The notes beneath the pieces are model-generated. The model worked only from the letters and a program-made list of their open reading frames with translations, did no database searches and was not told the origin of the DNA. The position numbers and the translations under genes were made by a program. 64,000 nucleotides of DNA from Pteria penguin. Taxonomy: Eukaryota > Mollusca > Bivalvia > Pterioida > Pteriidae. The DNA lies in contig CM068585.1 in assembly GCA_035048485.1 (NCBI GenBank), positions 58,134,637 to 58,198,636 of the forward strand, given 5' to 3'. Below, piece after piece: positions 48,701 to 58,400 of the stretch (positions within the stretch are counted from its first letter, which is position 1; the number at the start of each line of letters is the position of its first letter).

Positions 48701-51048
48701 CTGGTCTACATTGTACTCTTACTCTATAGACCCTGAGCCCACTATGTTACTGACTGGTCTACATTTTACTCTTACTCTATAGACCCTGAGCCCATTATGT
48801 TACTGACTGGTCTACATTGTACTCTTACTCTATAGACCCTGAGCCCACTATGTTACTGACTGGTCTATATTGTACTCTTACTCTATAGACCCTGAGCCCA
48901 CTATGTTACTGACTGGTCTACATTGTACTCTTACTCTATAGACCCTGAGCCCACTATGTTACTGACTGGTCTACATTGTACCTTTACTCTATAGACCCTG
49001 AGCCCACTATGTTACTGACTGGTCTACATTGTACTCTTACTCTACAGACCCTGAGCCCACTATGTTACTGACTGGTCTACATTGTACTCTTACTCTATAG
49101 ACCCTGAGCCCACTATGTTACTGACTGGTCTACATTGTACTCTTACTCTATAGACCCTGAGCCCACTATGTTACTGACTGGTTTACATTGTACTCTTACT
49201 CTACAGACCCTGAGCCCACTATGTTACTGAATGGTCTACATTGTACTCTTACTCTACAGACCCTGAGCCCACTATGTTACTGACCGGTCTACATTGTACT
49301 CTTACTCTATAGACCCTGAGCCCACTATGTTACTGACTGGTCTACATTGTACTCTTACTCTATAGACCCTGAGCCCACTATGTTACTGACTGATCTACAT
49401 TGTACTCTTACTCTATAGACCCTGAGCCCACTATGTTACTGACTGGTCTACATTGTACTCTTACTCTATAGACCCTGAGCCCACTATGTTACTGACTGGT
49501 CTACATTGTACCTTTACTCTATAGACCCTGAGCCCACTATGTTACTGACTGGTCTACATTGTACTCTTACTCTACAGACCCTGAGCCCACTATGTTACTG
49601 ACTGGTCTACATTTTACTCTTACTCTATAGACCCTGAGCCCACTATGTTACTGACTGGTCTATATTGTACTCTTACTCTATAGACCCTGAGCCCACTATG
49701 TTACTGACTGGTCTACATTGTACTCTTACTCTATAGACCCTGAGCCCACTATGTTACTGACTGGTCTACATTGTACACTTACTCTATAGACCCTGAGCCC
49801 ACTATGTTACTGACTGGTCTACATTGTACTCTTACTCTATAGACCATGAGCCCACTATGTTACTGACTGGTCTACATTGCACTCTTACTCTATAGACCTT
49901 GAGCCCACTATGTTACTGACTGGTCTACATTGTACTCTTACTCTATAGACCCTTAAAGTTTGAGATAGGGTTAGGGTTAGGGTTAGGTCTATAGGGTTGT
50001 ATCATCTGGCAGCAGTAACTAAATTGTTTGGTTGCTAAATCTCAGGAATGAGACATGTTAAACCTGTTATTGTTATATAGTCTGTCAAAAAGTATGCCTT
50101 AATTTTGTCCTCGATGAGGATTTTACCAAAGAACCATGATCACAAAAGAAAGGAGTAATTGGTACAGGAAAGCAAATCCTCTCTTCTTCATTCTGTGTAA
50201 ACTACATTCTTAATGTCAGCATGACATCACATTGCATTCACTATTCTTGAGAACTTGTGAATGAATATCAACTAGATCTATATTTTCAGAGAGTGAACAC
50301 TTTTGATTCTGCTGGTATCTAAATAACATAAAATTTGTTGAAATTTCATTACTTTCTATTAACTACTCTACTTGATTTACCAAATTGGTGACTCTTTTTG
50401 GCTGTAGGATTCCTTGTGAGGATTTTTAAAATTTTACTTGAGACATGTATGTCTTGAACTCAAGACCTTCCAAAAATATTGTGGATGTTCTGTCTATTTA
50501 GTTACACGTATGATGACCCATAAAACTTATTCTCGAAGTCGGTGTGACGTCACTGTCTCTATTGCTCTATGTAGATACCCCAGGAGTCTGGCCATAACAC
50601 TTAGGGTAAAACTCAGGCTTTATCAGTAGCGTTAATAAAACTTTAAGCTCTTCTGTATCAATTCTAAAGTGGTTTCTTTATAAAATAAAATCAGAAATGT
50701 GTAAAGCATGACATTGTATTCAATTTACTTGTTTGAAAGACAAAATAATAAATATTTTGATTATTTCTTTTTACCAAAAATCCGTCTGGAATACACATTG
50801 CTCTCTACGATAAAGTCTGATGCTTTGCCCCAAATGTTCCTAATACTCGCTATCAAATACCCAGATGTTCGACTTCAAGAATCATATTTAAAGTAAACTA
50901 ACCTTCCATGAGAGTATGTGAGTTTAGAATTCTCTGTTCCAATTTTACTTAGTATTTGTTCGGTAACTTCTGTAAAATTCCCGGCACAACTTGCATACTT
51001 AGCCAGAACAGTGGTACCACGAGCAACAACTGCAAACAGTATAGGCAT
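36731..51048 (-). CDS. VAMP7: VAMP7 (R-SNARE, longin VAMP), complete, 8 coding exons
   Basis: Coding exons in transcription order are 51048-50903, 45428-45371, 44779-44730, 40766-40679, 40356-40266, 39597-39530, 37569-37477 and 36799-36731. They sum to 663 nt, keep phase at every GT/AG junction and give 220 residues, the length of vertebrate VAMP7. Residues 1-110 form the longin domain (starts MPILFAVVARGTT, includes YLCITDD and DFERSKAF). The SNARE motif spans about 125-180 with the zero-layer Arg at 150 (ADRGEKLELL). The anchor is 188-208, followed by a short lumenal tail containing CGGLDWP. From family knowledge it is a vesicle SNARE for late endosome/lysosome fusion and exocytosis. The start at 51048 is chosen because MPILF aligns with the conserved N-terminus; an in-frame ATG 18 nt upstream would add MRKLDT. 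Intron 1 holds a 53-bp satellite. The gene is divergent from the MPPED gene. Confidence 0.95.
37477..37569 (-). CDS. VAMP7: VAMP7 coding exon 7 (juxtamembrane and membrane anchor)
   Basis: 93 nt, phase 0 on both sides. Encodes AVSFKKSSRGLARSMWWKNI then KITLILIAVVI: a basic/aromatic juxtamembrane segment followed by the first half of the hydrophobic anchor. Acceptor tttcag and donor gtaagt. Confidence 0.95.
38712..38994 (+). mobile_element. Dispersed TIR element with internal (CAGA)n
   Basis: Ends are ATGCCCCCTGCAG at left and ATCTGGGGGCATAA at right, a short inverted repeat. Internal landmarks are GAAGTCTCTATCACTCATGG, TTCAAAAGTTATGGTGAAGG and (CAGA)n. Four to six relatives occur in the window, so this is a family of non-autonomous elements. 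Confidence 0.7.
39530..39597 (-). CDS. VAMP7: VAMP7 coding exon 6 (SNARE zero layer)
   Basis: 68 nt. Encodes QIADRGEKLELLVDKTEEL then NSN, with Arg150 as the ionic zero-layer residue. Donor gtaagg. The copy at 3329-3396 has the same length and one synonymous-looking change (ACT to ACC). Confidence 0.95.
39622..39977 (-). mobile_element. SINE type A with internal triplication
   Basis: Copy-2 counterpart of 3421-3780 in the VAMP7 intron between exons 5 and 6. Three GGACACCGCTAGGA(G/A)TCC blocks at about 39818-39930 replace the single tRNA-proximal segment of other copies. Confidence 0.82.
40266..40356 (-). CDS. VAMP7: VAMP7 coding exon 5 (start of SNARE motif)
   Basis: 91 nt, acceptor tttcag and donor gtgaga. 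Encodes RHVTESKEPSQMEKVQ then GQVDELKGIMVRNI, the N-terminal half of the R-SNARE motif. The final G joins AT of the next exon to give Asp145. Confidence 0.95.
40679..40766 (-). CDS. VAMP7: VAMP7 coding exon 4
   Basis: 88 nt, acceptor tttag and donor gtgagt. Encodes FQMQYGVRAATALPYAMN followed by SEFSRVLASQM, the end of the longin domain and the linker. The duplicate at 4502-4593 is 92 nt and frameshifted, while this copy is open. Confidence 0.93.
40928..41215 (+). mobile_element. SINE type A
   Basis: Head GCCGGTGTAGCCTAGTGGAT with B-box-like GGGGTTTGACTTTC, body GATGAGACAGTAAAAACC, and (ATCA)n tail. Lies in a VAMP7 intron between exons 3 and 4, opposite to the gene. Confidence 0.85.
41475..41732 (+). 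mobile_element. Dispersed TIR element with internal (CAGA)n
   Basis: AATGCCCCCAGCGGCAC at left and CAATCCTGGGGCATGAAAT at right form the inverted ends. Shares GAAGTCTCTATCCCTCACAG and TTATAGCCAAGGTTAAAG with the other copies. Confidence 0.7.
42448..42580 (-). mobile_element. SINE type B, 5' truncated
   Basis: Reads GGTTGGTGTTTTATGTTGCT, CAGGAGGTAAACAACCTC and GGGAATCGAACCCGGATCG. The remaining tRNA-like head is absent. Confidence 0.7.
42930..43168. mobile_element. MITE-like element 'CAGTACAGTCC', 239 bp
   Basis: Perfect inverted ends CAGTACAGTCC and GGACTGTACTG extending imperfectly over about 30 bp (GGTGGAACTT versus AAGTTCCACCC), flanked by TA. Internally it is a chain of small palindromes such as GCCCACTGGTCACAGTGGGC and TGTCCACTGGACACAGTGGACA-like arms. 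No coding capacity. Confidence 0.85.
43588..43646 (-). mobile_element. SINE type A tail fragment
   Basis: TGATTGATTATTGTTTTACT then TCACTCCACGGTTATTTC: only the 3' end of the SINE, truncated. Lies just after the end of the duplicated block. Confidence 0.75.
43950..44045. mobile_element. 96-bp hairpin element with 11-bp flanking direct repeats
   Basis: Imperfect palindrome: TTCAGGTATAGATGTTTGCT on the left matches the reverse of AACAAACATCGATACCTGAA on the right, continuing to a tight CCTCATAATGAGG centre. Direct repeats ATCTGTTGTCA at 43939-43949 and 44046-44056. In VAMP7 intron 3. Confidence 0.75.
44378..44605 (-). mobile_element. SINE type A, 3' truncated
   Basis: GGTGATGGCATCTGCCTG, GGGATCTTTTATGTGCCAGG and reversed head CCACTAGGCCACATCGGCTT. 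The (ATCA)n tail is missing. Confidence 0.82.
44730..44779 (-). CDS. VAMP7: VAMP7 coding exon 3
   Basis: 50 nt with acceptor ttttag and donor gtaagt. Encodes DFERSKAFLFLNEVKR, with the last two bases contributing to Arg85. Matches the DFERSRAF block of VAMP7. It lies just outside the duplicated 7.2-kb block, so it exists only once in the window. Confidence 0.93.
45128..45340. repeat. CAGA / CAGATAGC microsatellite
   Basis: Compound CAGA, CAGC and GATAGC units, ending just downstream of the VAMP7 exon 2 donor. Confidence 0.95.
45371..45428 (-). CDS. VAMP7: VAMP7 coding exon 2
   Basis: 58 nt, acceptor ctag and donor gtaagt. The first base completes Ser49. Encodes YLFHYISDD then RVIYLCITDD, a signature of the VAMP7 longin domain. 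A CAGA/CAGATAGC microsatellite at 45128-45340 sits immediately inside the following intron. Confidence 0.93.
45705..45995 (+). mobile_element. Old, degenerate SINE type A
   Basis: AGTAGCTTAAGTGGTTAGAT resembles the tRNA head, with later CACGGTAGACTTGGCACATA and CATCAGGCAGGTGCTGTCAC. GTGCATGTCATCATG is duplicated inside. Confidence 0.7.
46006..46118 (-). mobile_element. SINE type A fragment at the start of the 53-bp satellite
   Basis: TATGGTGATGACATCTGCCT through GGGATCTTTTATGTGCCACC, then it breaks off and the satellite begins. Confidence 0.75.
46115..49952. repeat. 53-bp satellite, 72 full periods, VAMP7 intron 1
   Basis: Unit TACTCTTACTCTATAGACCC then TGAGCCCACTATGTTACTGA and CTGGTCTACATTG. 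The first AGACCC is at 46131 and the last at 49947, exactly 72 x 53 bp apart, so there is no net insertion or deletion across the array. Variation is limited to substitutions, mainly CTATAG/CTACAG, ATGTT/ATATT and GTACTC/GTACCC. Confidence 0.98.
49966..49987. repeat. Interstitial telomere-type (TTAGGG)3
   Basis: TAGGGTTAGGGTTAGGGTTA at the right edge of the 53-bp satellite, 14 bp past the last unit. Confidence 0.9.
49990..50900. other. VAMP7 intron 1, satellite-free part
   Basis: No repeat unit or additional exon recognised between the telomere-type motif and exon 1. Confidence 0.55.
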
Positions 51049-51155
51049 TGTGTCTAGTTTCCTCACGTTCCTGTCAAGTTAGACTTAAAGTGCTGAACAA
51101 AGACGTCGTCTCTCTACACCCGCCGATGACAAGGGTACTTCTCCATCTTAAAACA
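50903..51155 (-). CDS. VAMP7: VAMP7 exon with start codon and 5'UTR part
   Basis: Coding part is 51048-50903 (48 codons plus AG), ending in TYSHG before the donor gttagt. A good acceptor (tttgtttttcag) lies just above 51155, so a further non-coding exon upstream is likely. It encodes the first half of the longin domain. Confidence 0.88.
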
Positions 51156-52020
51156 CTGAAAAACAAAGGAGTGGTTCACTGATGCCACCTATGATTTTAG
51201 ATGTGTAATTTTATTGTTTATAAACATACTTCATGATCATATGACCGACAGAAGCCAGGGGGAGTGAACTCATGTATAAAATGAATGTATACAGTATACT
51301 TTTATGTTCTAATCGTTTCCTACATCACATTACCCAGAAAAATTATTGAAATCTCTAAATTGTTTACTTATTGCTGGTGATACATGGAGTTTACCTACTG
51401 TAAAAAAGATATCGAGAAACATTGGCCTCTGATTCCATCAATAAATAAAATAAAATATAAACCAAACCGGTGAGGTTCCGGATTCAGCCTAAGAAAAATG
51501 CAAAATTCCGCAACAAAATTTGGACCAATTTCCTGATTTAATTGCAGTTTGATGATGGTTTCATTGCAATGAGTATATGAATATGATTAAAATTTAATGA
51601 ATGGAAATTTGTTATTTCGGGTTAACTTATTTCGTTATCAATTTTAAGTTAAATACTCCATTTGATCTTGGTACCTTAGATGTATAACATCTCGCTCATT
51701 TCCTAAATAATTCAAAGGTCTTATGTGAGCAGGACTAGAAAGAAACTATTGCGCAACTGTGACAGCATTGAGACGGTTCTAGTATATTCTGACAGGGATG
51801 CGGGTATATATATATTGTAACTGAATACCGAAAATGTTTAGGCGTATGATCCTCCAGTAGATGGTACAGAAATTCTGATGTGTCTGGTAGTGGTAAGTGT
51901 CGAGGTACATGTTTTAGACAGAGAACGGATTAAAACCTTTTAGACTTTTATCAATATATGTGTTGGGGGGGGGGGGGGAGGAGCTGAACAGAATTGTCTT
52001 CAGAATTTTATTAATTTCGG
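51156..52020. other. Upstream region of VAMP7
   Basis: Expected to include a first non-coding exon and promoter. A poly-G run at 51965-51978 is the only conspicuous element. Confidence 0.45.
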
Positions 52021-52021
52021 C

Positions 52022-52112
52022 TCGCAAAGCTGGGGTGGCACAGTAGAAGAGGTCCTTGGATCGTGACTCGAAATCACAGGTTGGATTCCCAAAGTAGGCT
52101 CACTGGTTTATG
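52022..52112 (+). mobile_element. SINE type A head fragment at the start of the 48-bp satellite
   Basis: AAGCTGGGGTGGCACAGTAG, AGGTTGGATTCCCAAAG (B-box-like) and CTCACTGGTTTATG. Body and tail are missing where the satellite begins. Confidence 0.65.
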
Positions 52113-52114
52113 TA

Positions 52115-54190
52115 CAAATACTGTTAACATCAGTCATCAACCCTATTGATATCTGTTATCACATACTGTTAACATCTGACATCAGCCCTTATTGATATCT
52201 GTTATCACATACTGTTAACATCTGATATCAGCTCTTATTTATACTGTACGTGTACTTATTTTAGCGTGATTCATATTTTAGCGCAATTAGCGCTGTCTAG
52301 AGTGCGCTAATTCATGACTACGCTAATATAAAGTACATGAGATGATAGAATTAAATGTACACTTCAGTTTCAACTCTATAGATACGTCTATCAAATAACT
52401 ATCAGGAACAAATTCATCATTTATTTTGATAAAGCATAAAGAGGACACAAGTAACGGTCGATTAAAGATGTTTGCATTACCGGACACTGTCGATATGATT
52501 ATCACAAAACCAACGCAAGAATTATAAAAACGTGGTTTGAAGTTTAGGAATTAAACCCCCACTATGCATATCGTTTCTACAATACCGTCTATTACGTAAT
52601 TATAGGCAAAGATCGGTCAGCGATACAAGTGACTTATCTCATATCAACTTATGAAAATAATGGCTTCGTCCATAAAACGTAAGAATGGCATTTTGTTTTC
52701 TATATGTCTTTCTTTAAAAAAAATTATTACTTATCATTGTAATTAGATGTTGTGCTTTCAATGATATGGTAGGTTATCGGATAAACATGAATGAAATGAG
52801 GTTGTATTTGATTCACTGTATATACTGTGAGTAAGGTAATTGACCCGACACTTGTCATCCAAGTCAATCAACGGTTTAACAACTCCAGGTACATGTATTC
52901 GTTAATTATGTCCAATGGCAAACGTGTCATACCAGCCGATTCGACAGTCGCACGTCTGGCATATATTTCAATTCCTCGTAAGTAAGACACTTAAACGCAC
53001 TATTTTTTTCTTACCTAAAACAGTTTTGAATGCGCTGATGTAATGGATAAATTGCGCTAATCGAACATGACAAATGCGCTAATTCATGACTACGCTAAAA
53101 TATTGCGACCCCTCTTTCGAGCATTTTGCGCTAAAATTTGATTGCGCTAATATATGTACACGTACAGTATCTGTTATCACATACTGTATTAACATCTGTC
53201 ATCAGCTCTTATTGATATCTGTTATCACATACTGTATTAACATCTGACATCAACCCTATTGATATCTGTTATCACATACTGTATTAACATCTGTCATCAG
53301 CTCTTATTGATATCTGTTATCACATACTGTATTAACATCTGACATCAGCTCTTATTGATATCTGTTATCACATACTGTATTAACATCTGACATCAGCTCT
53401 TATTGATATCTGTTATCACATACTGTATTAACATCTGACATCAGCTCTTATTGATATCTGTTATCACATACTGTATTAACATCTGTCATCAGCTCTTATT
53501 GATATCTGTTATCAAATACTGTATTAACATCTGACATCAGTTCTTATTGATATCTGTTATCACATACTGTATTAACATCTGTCATCTGTGCTTATTGATA
53601 TCTGTTATCACATACTGTATTAACATCTGACATCACCTCTTATTGATATCTGTTATCACATACTGTATTAACATCTGTCATCTGTGCTTATTGATATCTG
53701 TTATCACATACTGTATTAACATCTGACATCAGTTCTTATTGAAATCTGTTATCACATACTGTATTAACATCTGTCATCTGTTCTTATTGATATCTGTTAT
53801 CACATACTGTACTAACATCTGTCATCAGCTCTTATTGATATCTGTTATCACATACTGTATTAACATCTGACATCAGCTCTTATTGATATCTGTTATCACA
53901 TACTGTATTAACATCTGACATCAGCTCTTATTGATATCTGTTATCACATACTGTATTAACATCTGTCATCAGCCCTATTGATATCTGTTATCACATACTG
54001 TATTAACATCTGACATCAGCTCTTATTGATATCTGTTATCACATACTGTATTAACATCTGACATCAGCTCTTATTGATATCTGTTATCACATACTGTATT
54101 AACATCTGACATCAGCTCTTATTGATATCTGTTATCACATACTGTATTAACATCTGACATCAGCTCTTATTGATATCTGGTATCGCATAC
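52115..54190. repeat. 48-bp satellite split by a TIR element
   Basis: Unit ATACTGTATTAACATCTGAC then ATCAGCTCTTATTGATATCT and GTTATCAC. About 3 units at 52115-52243 and 21 at 53168-54190. The two parts are separated by the insertion 52244-53167. Intergenic between VAMP7 and the MPPED gene. Confidence 0.96.
52244..53167. mobile_element. 924-bp TIR element with TTAGCGC subterminal repeats, TA target site
   Basis: Perfect 12-bp terminal inverted repeats CTGTACGTGTAC / GTACACGTACAG, imperfect to about 45 bp, with TTAGCGC/GCGCTAA motifs clustered inside both ends. Flanked by TA on each side. The interrupted satellite unit (CTTATTGATATCTG) can be rebuilt from the flanks with one substitution. No transposase reading frame seen, so it is non-autonomous. 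A solo end lies at 33959-33997. Confidence 0.88.
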
Positions 54191-54669
54191 ATGTAATTGC
54201 ACAGTACTGTTTTGAGATCTGCCATCAGTCCTTATTGATATTATTGATATCAGCAGACTGATCTTATAAATATAATTATGTTAATTAATACTATATACGT
54301 TTGTTAATTGGATATAAACACATATTAACAAATTGTGTATTCTCTCTCAGTGCTGTAAAAATTACAGGGGGCTTTTGGGAGATAATATTTACATTGTATT
54401 TAAGAACACAGAACGTCTAACAATATGCAATTCAAACAATTTTACATATAGAAACTGTGCCCATACGAACTGTTAAGTATAAACTATAAAGCTTGAAAAA
54501 TATATTGTTTACTGTGGAGGGTGGGCTGGTAAACACATCCTCACTCGAGGATAAAACTTGTAACAATACTATGAGGCAAGCACTGATGTCATAATGTAGT
54601 CACATGCTCCCAATGACATAACATAGTAGGATGCACAAGCAGGTGCCTACAGGGTTGTTCAAAATTTGA

Positions 54670-54700
<31 letters not shown>

Positions 54701-54703
<3 letters not shown>

Positions 54704-54940
54704 TACAGTCCGGGTGCAACTTTGAATGCCCACTGTCCACAGTGGGCAGTCCACCAGAAATTTCAGTGGGCATTAGGAGTGGACATTTACCTGAGCTATC
54801 AAGCTGTCCACTTACCTGTATGTTAATTCCAACTGGCTCTTACAAGAATGTCCACTGTGTCCAGTGGACATTTTTAATGGCCACTCTAAAAATGCCCACT
54901 GTGACCAGTGGGCAAATTAAGTTCCACTCGGACTGTACTG
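54701..54940. mobile_element. MITE-like element 'CAGTACAGTCC', 240 bp, inserted in (TA)n
   Basis: Same family as 42930-43168 in opposite orientation, with TA on both sides inside a TA microsatellite (54672-54700 and 54941-54964). Lies 150 bp upstream of the MPPED exon acceptor. Confidence 0.88.
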
Positions 54941-55091
54941 TATATATATGTGTATATATATATACCTGATAAACTGACAACATGAAACAAGTTCATTTAA
55001 ATCTAGATTAAAGTATAATCTGTCACATGAACATCTATTTACAGACCTAATATACATGTAGCATATCAACCATCTGTTTTATTATTTTTAG

Positions 55092-55484
55092 ATAAAACCT
55101 CAAATTAGCAGATTGGAGTACATATGTTATATAGAGTTTCTTTACAAGGACGTTTGAAATCATACACTACAACCATGTTCAACTTCATGAAAAATCTGAT
55201 GGGTACTAAAGACTCTAAAGAAATAGAGGTCGACCCACAATCTCAGGCACCAACAAAATTATGGAACAAATTAAAAAAGGAGAAGACAGTGATGAATGTA
55301 CAGCCGATGGATCCCTCTACCAGCATATCAGATGATAAGATACGATTTGTCTGCATCTCCGATACACATGCTCAGATAGAGAGAGGAACCCTGATGATAC
55401 CAGATGGCGACTGCCTTATACATGCAGGGGATATAACTAATGTTGGAATGCCCAAAGAACTGGAGGCATTCAACAACTTCTTAG
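55092..55484 (+). CDS. MPPED-like first coding exon
   Basis: Acceptor attatttttag ends at 55091, so a non-coding exon probably lies upstream. Coding from 55124. Contains CISDTHAQ and HAGDITN, the first two metal-binding motifs. Donor gtattt. Upstream Met options at residues 1, 18 and 22 cannot be separated. Confidence 0.88.
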
Positions 55485-58400
55485 GTATTTTCTTTCTATT
55501 TTCTGTCGACTGTTTTTCTAGAACATAAGTATAGGGCTTATTAAGTTTGTCATCATTCTTAAAATCAATATCTCATGGAAAATTTTATCAGACTATAATA
55601 AACTTTTCATAAATAATATGCTGTGATGTACTATAAATCATGTTTTATGCATGAAGATTATCATTTTCAATAAATTCGCATGTACATGTTTGATTTCATT
55701 GGAGAACAAATGCCACACTTCTTTTTTGGACTATCAAATCATACTGTGTATATTGCTTCTCATGTATATTTGATTACATGATATACTGTATCAATGACAT
55801 TACAGGGAAGCTGCCGCACCGACATAAGATAGTGATCGCTGGTAATCACGACCTCACTCTGGATGACGACTTGGTAACCAACAAACCGAAATATCTATCA
55901 AGTTTCTTTAATGTCAAAGTCGAAGATGTACAGTCATATCTGAAAGAAAGAAACCTAGAAAAACCTGTCGACCTACTTACCAACTGTACATACTTACAAG
56001 ATGCCTATACTGTCTTATGTGGAATACATATCTATGGTTCTCCATGGTAAGTACCTTATGCAGTCTTATGTGGAATATATATCTATGGTTCCCTATGGTA
56101 AGTGCCCTATACTGTCTTATGTGGAATACATATATATGGTTCCCCATGGTAAGTGCCTTATACTGTCTTATGTGGAATACATATATATTGTTCCCCATGG
56201 TAAGTGCCTTATGCTGTCTTATGTGGAATACATATATATGGCTCCCCATGGTAAGTGCCCTATACTGTCTTATGTGGAATACATAGATATAGCTCCCAAT
56301 GGTAAGTGCCCTTTACTGTCTTATGTGGAATACATGTATATGATTACCCATTGTAAGTGCCCTATACTGTCTTATGTGGAATACATATCTATAGCTCCCT
56401 ATGGTAAGTACCTTTTGCTGTCTTTTATGGAATACATATATGATTCACCATGGTAAGTGCATATACTGTCTTATGTGAAATATATGGCACACTATGCTAA
56501 GTGCCCTATACTGTCTTAGGTGGAATATATGGCACACTATGCTAAGTGCCCTATACTGTCTTAGGTGGAATATATGGCACACTATGCTAAGTGCCCTATA
56601 CTGTCTTAGGTGGAATACATATCTGTGGTTCATTATAAGCTGGTGTGACCTAGTGGATTAGGTCTCGGCTCATGATCGAGAGGTCCCAGATTTGACTCCA
56701 GCCCTGGGCACACCGGTGTTCTGTCTGTCGGATAAGACAGTAAAAACCGAGGACCCGTGTCACAGTAGGTGTGGCACGTAAAAGATCCCTCACTGCTTCG
56801 GGTGGGTCCGTTGCAAAGGTCTAAATTTGTATGCAATGCATCAGGCAGGTGCTGTCACCATATATGTGAAATAATAGTGGAGTGATGTAAAACAATAATC
56901 AATCAATCAATGGTTCACCATGGTAAGTGCTTAATACTCTCATATGTGGAATACATAATATAACATGGCTCCCCATGATAAGTGCCCTATACTGTCTTAT
57001 GTGGAATACATAGATATGACTCATGGAAAGCGTCTTATGCAGTCTTATGTTGAATACATATCTATGGCTCCCCATTGTAAGTGCCTTATGTTGTCTTATG
57101 TGGAATACATGTATGTATATAATTCCCCATGGTAAGTGCCCTATACTGTCCTATGTGGAATACATATATATGGCTCCTCATGGTAAGTGCCATATGCTGT
57201 CTTATGTGAAAAACATATATGGCTCCCCATGGTACATGTAAGTGCCCTATGCTGTCCTATGTGGAATACAGATATATGGTTCCCCATGGTAAGTGCCCTG
57301 TGCTGTCTTGTGTGTAATACATATATATAGCTCCTCATGGTAAGTGCCCTATGCTGTCTTATGTTGAATATATATATGGCTCCCCATGGTAAGTGCCTTA
57401 TACTGTCTTATGTGGAATACATATATATGGCTCCCCATTGTAAGTGCATAATACTGTCTTATGTAAATACCTGTATACCTATTTAGCTCAACATTGTCAG
57501 CATAGTATGCAGGCACATGTACTAGAAATCAAAATGTTCAAAGAAGCTATGAAGGTCCTTAGATATTTTGAATTCATTTATAAATTTTTGCCATCAAATT
57601 GTTTTGAAAAGTCAGTACATGTAGCACTATTTTGTTATTATGAAAATACAAATTACTCATTCAGAGTATTGATAAATAGATACAAAGAAAAGAACCCTTT
57701 AATTAATTAAGAAGTAATGGTATTTTCATTTCATTTCAAGAATCATTTAACAAATTTCAATTGAACAGAATTGTGTTAAATACTAATAAATGTAAATATA
57801 AAAAATTTCACAGGCAGCCAGAATTTGGTGGTTGGGGTTTCAATCTGACACGTGGACAATCATGTTTGGATAAATGGAACATGATTCCTTCTAATACAGA
57901 TATTCTTATTACCCACGGGCCACCATTAGGTAAGCCTTGTCTGTTGTCTGCACCATATCTATTCTTGTTTCTCCCACATTAGGTAAGCCTTGTCTGCTGT
58001 CTGCACCATTTCTGTTCTTGTTTGTCCAGCATTAGATATAAGTCCAGTCTGCTGTCTTTACCATTTCTATGCCTGTTTGTCCAGCATGAAGTATACCATT
58101 TCTATTGTTGTTTGTCCAGTATTAGGTATAAGATTTGTGACTTTTGCTATTACCTTTGGCCATTCAAGGATTTAATCCTGTAAAGGAGTACCTGTCTTGG
58201 ACATTGTAGTCCGAGATTCTCAGCCCTTCTCCCACTTATGATATCGGTGGTAACACTAACCATCTCCAGCAAACCGCCTATATCAAAAGTGGGAGAAGGG
58301 CAGAGAATCACGGACTATGCGTGGACATTTTAGGGAATTCAGATTTCTATGATTTGTGTACTCTTAGTATTTTAAAGTTATTTTATGATAATACCTATTC

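Noticed and set aside
46115..49952. Regular array resembling a CRISPR
   Set aside because: Units are contiguous with no unique spacers, inside a eukaryotic intron.
56001..56456. 151-codon plus-strand frame with SYVEYIYMVPHGKC-like repeats
   Set aside because: It reads the donor-seeded 51-bp array in a frame different from exon 2 and has no other support.
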